DNA of 64,000 nucleotides from Ancylobacter pratisalsi (GTDB lineage: Bacteria; Pseudomonadota; Alphaproteobacteria; Rhizobiales; Xanthobacteraceae). Below are positions 62,266 through 64,000 of this stretch, piece after piece (position 1 is the stretch's first letter; each line of letters starts with the position of its first letter). The notes beneath the pieces were generated by a model. It ran no database searches. It was not told the DNA's origin and saw nothing but the letters and a program-made list of their open reading frames with translations. The DNA is taken from NCBI RefSeq assembly GCF_010669125.1, contig NZ_CP048630.1, positions 3,530,001 to 3,594,000 of the forward strand, written 5' to 3'. A program made the position numbers and the translations under genes.

Positions 62266-63183
62266 ATGCGTCACGCCTGCGCTTCCGTCCTGTTCGCACT
62301 TGTCGGCCTCGCGCTGTCCATCCTTGCCGCCGGTGCCGCCACGCCGCAGAAGGGCAGTCTTATGGTGGGCGGCGAAGAGCGCACCTACACGCTGTTCCGC
62401 CCGGCCGCCAAGGGTGGGCCCAAGCCGATCGTGATGATGCTGCATGGCGGGGGCGGGGACGGCGCGCGGATGGTCAAGCAGACCGGGCTGGCGCGCTATG
62501 TCGACAGCAATGATTTCATCGCGGTCTTTCCCGATGCCGGGGGCACGCAGTGGAATGACGGACGCGAGACCACGCGCTCGAACCGCGACGACGTTGCCTT
62601 CCTGCTGGCGCTGATCCGCAAGCTGGTGGCGGAGGCGGGGGCCGATCCCCGGCGCGTGTTCGTCGCCGGCGTGTCCAATGGCGGCATGTTGGCGCAGCGG
62701 CTGGCGTGCGAGGCGGCGGGCTCGGTCACGGCGGCGGGCGTTGTCATCGCCAATCTGCCGAGCGCGCTGGCCGCGTCCTGCCATCCGGCGCGACCTGTTC
62801 CCATGGTCTTCTTCATCTCGACGGACGATCCGATCATGCCGTTCGCCGGTGGCGACGTGAAAGCGGGGATGCTGCGCGGGGCGGGCGGCAAAGTGATCTC
62901 GGGGCTGAAAACCGTGAACTTCTGGGCGCGCGTGAATGGCTGCGGCGCCGACACCAGCACGCCGCTTCCCGACCGAACCGACGATGGCACCATGGTCGTG
63001 CTGCACAGCTTCGCCTGCCCGGCCGCCTCGACCCAGTTCTACGAGATCCGGGGCGGCGGCCACACCTGGCCGGGCGGGGCGGTTTCCGATCGTCCCTTCG
63101 TGCGACGTCTTGTGGGAAACACCAGTCAGGATATTCACGCGACGGAATTGATGATACAGTTCTTTCACAGATATGGATTGTGA
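62266..63183 (+). CDS. Secreted PHB-depolymerase/feruloyl-esterase-like hydrolase (LpqC family)
   Basis: The 305-residue protein has a signal peptide (ACASVLFALVGLALSILAAGAA). The hydrolase part has MMLHGGGGDG (oxyanion), the nucleophile elbow GVSNGGMLAQ, an acid in STDDPIMPF and the histidine in GGGHTWPGG, as in polyhydroxybutyrate depolymerases and acetylxylan/feruloyl esterases. AAGGAG lies 7 bases before ATG 62266. It is a relative of the anchored esterase at 27419-28387, so such an enzyme lies at each end of the cluster. It probably cleaves an ester in the periplasm or outside the cell. Confidence 0.87.
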   Translation: MRHACASVLFALVGLALSILAAGAATPQKGSLMVGGEERTYTLFRPAAKGGPKPIVMMLHGGGGDGARMVKQTGLARYVDSNDFIAVFPDAGGTQWNDGRETTRSNRDDVAFLLALIRKLVAEAGADPRRVFVAGVSNGGMLAQRLACEAAGSVTAAGVVIANLPSALAASCHPARPVPMVFFISTDDPIMPFAGGDVKAGMLRGAGGKVISGLKTVNFWARVNGCGADTSTPLPDRTDDGTMVVLHSFACPAASTQFYEIRGGGHTWPGGAVSDRPFVRRLVGNTSQDIHATELMIQFFHRYGL

Positions 63184-63306
63184 TGCTATCGTGCTGCCCG
63201 CGGTGGCTCGGTGCCCGGCGCCCCGTTGGTTATTCCTATGTTGCGCTGCGCAAAGTCAGGTTATGTTGACGTTTGAGCAGTTGGTATTGATGTGAATTTT
63301 TTTGAG

Positions 63307-64000
63307 ATGGCTTCGAATTTGGGCGACGAGAGTCTACTCGCTGAAATCGTTCAGCTTGCGGTCCGGGCCGGGCATGTCGTCATGGACGTCTATGCGACGG
63401 ACTTCTCGGCGGCGACCAAGGCGGATTCCTCGCCGGTGACCGAGGCGGACGAGCGCGCCGAGGCCATCATTCTGGCGGGTCTCCGGCGCCTTGTGCCGGA
63501 CGTGCCGGTGATCGCGGAAGAAGAATGTGCCGCCGGCCGGATGCCCGCCACGGGCAGCACCTTCTTTCTTGTCGATCCGCTGGACGGGACCAAGGAATTC
63601 CTCGCCCGCAATGGCGAGTTCACCGTCAATATCGCGCTGATCGAAAAGAGCGCGCCGGTCATGGGCGTGGTCTACGCGCCCGCGCTTGGCGTGCTTTATG
63701 CCGGTGGCCCGGCCGGGGCGTTCAAGGCCCGCGTCGTCGGGGACGCGCTGGCGGATGTCGAGCGCATCGATGTGCGCAGTGCCTCGCCCTCGCTCAAGGC
63801 GGTGGGCAGCCGCTCGCATGGCTCGCAGGAAACCATGGCCTGGCTGGCGCGGTTCTCCGACGTCTCCTTCGTCTCGGCGGGCTCCTCGCTTAAGTTCTGC
63901 CTGCTCGCCGAAGGCGCGGCGGACATCTACCCGCGCTTCGGCCGGACCATGGAATGGGACACCGCCGCGGGCGACGCCGTGCTGCGCGCCGCCGGCGGGC
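63307..64000 (+). CDS. cysQ: 3'(2'),5'-bisphosphate nucleotidase CysQ, 3' end cut off
   Basis: The open frame from ATG 63307 (or GTG 63292) runs off the window after about 231 codons. It has the inositol-monophosphatase-fold motifs: PVTEADERAE, AEEEC (metal ligand), FFLVDPLDGTKEF (metal site) and the late MEWDTAAGDA. DPLDGTKEF and AGSSLKFC are typical of CysQ. CysQ splits 3'-phosphoadenosine 5'-phosphate (PAP) to AMP and phosphate. PAP is the product of sulfotransferases and inhibits them, so its place next to three sulfotransferases makes functional sense. The ribosome-binding site is poor, so the exact start is uncertain. Confidence 0.9.
   Translation, partial: MASNLGDESLLAEIVQLAVRAGHVVMDVYATDFSAATKADSSPVTEADERAEAIILAGLRRLVPDVPVIAEEECAAGRMPATGSTFFLVDPLDGTKEFLARNGEFTVNIALIEKSAPVMGVVYAPALGVLYAGGPAGAFKARVVGDALADVERIDVRSASPSLKAVGSRSHGSQETMAWLARFSDVSFVSAGSSLKFCLLAEGAADIYPRFGRTMEWDTAAGDAVLRAAGG

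Noticed and set aside
61738..63168. Long reverse-strand frame of about 476 codons
   Set aside because: Most of it is antisense to the clear secreted esterase gene at 62266-63183, which has a signal peptide, catalytic motifs and a good ribosome-binding site. Only its last 88 codons might be a real small gene.
25865..64000. Genomic island acquired by a mobile element
   Set aside because: No integrase, transposase, tRNA end or flanking direct repeat is seen, and the GC-rich codon use of most cluster genes resembles the left part; only small stretches (41.1-41.9 kb, 39.6-39.9 kb) are richer in A and T.

Overview
This window is GC-rich, densely coded chromosomal DNA from an alphaproteobacterium. 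It probably belongs to the Hyphomicrobiales, and a Xanthobacteraceae-like bacterium is my inference. The basis is the gene content: a soluble FtsK, an Rrf2 regulator, malate synthase G with a divergent ScfR-type XRE regulator, and a GCGTTTTCG/CGAAAACGC intergenic inverted repeat of the kind common in that order. I see no rRNA, tRNA, CRISPR array, transposase, integrase or phage gene.

The left part (1-25.7 kb) is ordinary core and metabolic DNA. It holds the end of a TonB-like gene and a complete dipeptide/oligopeptide ABC transporter (dppABCDF, minus strand, with a hairpin between dppA and dppB). Next come a glutaryl-CoA dehydrogenase, an Rrf2 regulator, a PIF1/RecD-like helicase, a DMT exporter, an aldehyde (succinate-semialdehyde) dehydrogenase, FtsK, a GNAT enzyme, a nitroreductase and a large MscS-family channel. 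The block closes with a glyoxylate-bypass locus: malate synthase G, isocitrate lyase, a 75-residue protein and a divergent regulator whose promoter region carries several TGTAAA half-sites.

The right part (25.8-64 kb) looks like one large secondary-lipid or polyketide gene cluster, and it is the exciting part. Two giant synthases read rightward. The first is ER(tandem nitronate-monooxygenase-like)-KS-AT-ACP-KR-DH. The second is KS-AT-DH with a C-terminal phosphopantetheinyl transferase. Upstream in the same run of genes are a TPR protein, an alkaline-phosphatase-superfamily protein and a strange protein built of repeated RGAxLKRLM units. To the left, a tightly coupled leftward operon encodes a type I phosphodiesterase, an alpha/beta hydrolase, two SDRs, a beta-propeller, an anchored esterase and a methyltransferase; a stand-alone ACP follows. 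A 1154-residue HlyD/M50-like fusion and a degenerate sulfotransferase lie between. To the right, a leftward run holds three intact sulfotransferases and two more beta-propellers, then a rightward secreted esterase and a CysQ-type PAP phosphatase at the window edge.

Taken together I infer that a long-chain acyl or polyketide product is assembled on carrier proteins, then reduced, methylated and sulfated with PAPS. CysQ would remove the PAP by-product, and the HlyD-like protein may help in export or membrane placement. The product is unknown, and the cluster may continue beyond position 64000. Start codons are chosen from ribosome-binding sites and gene overlaps; most functions are family assignments read from motifs.
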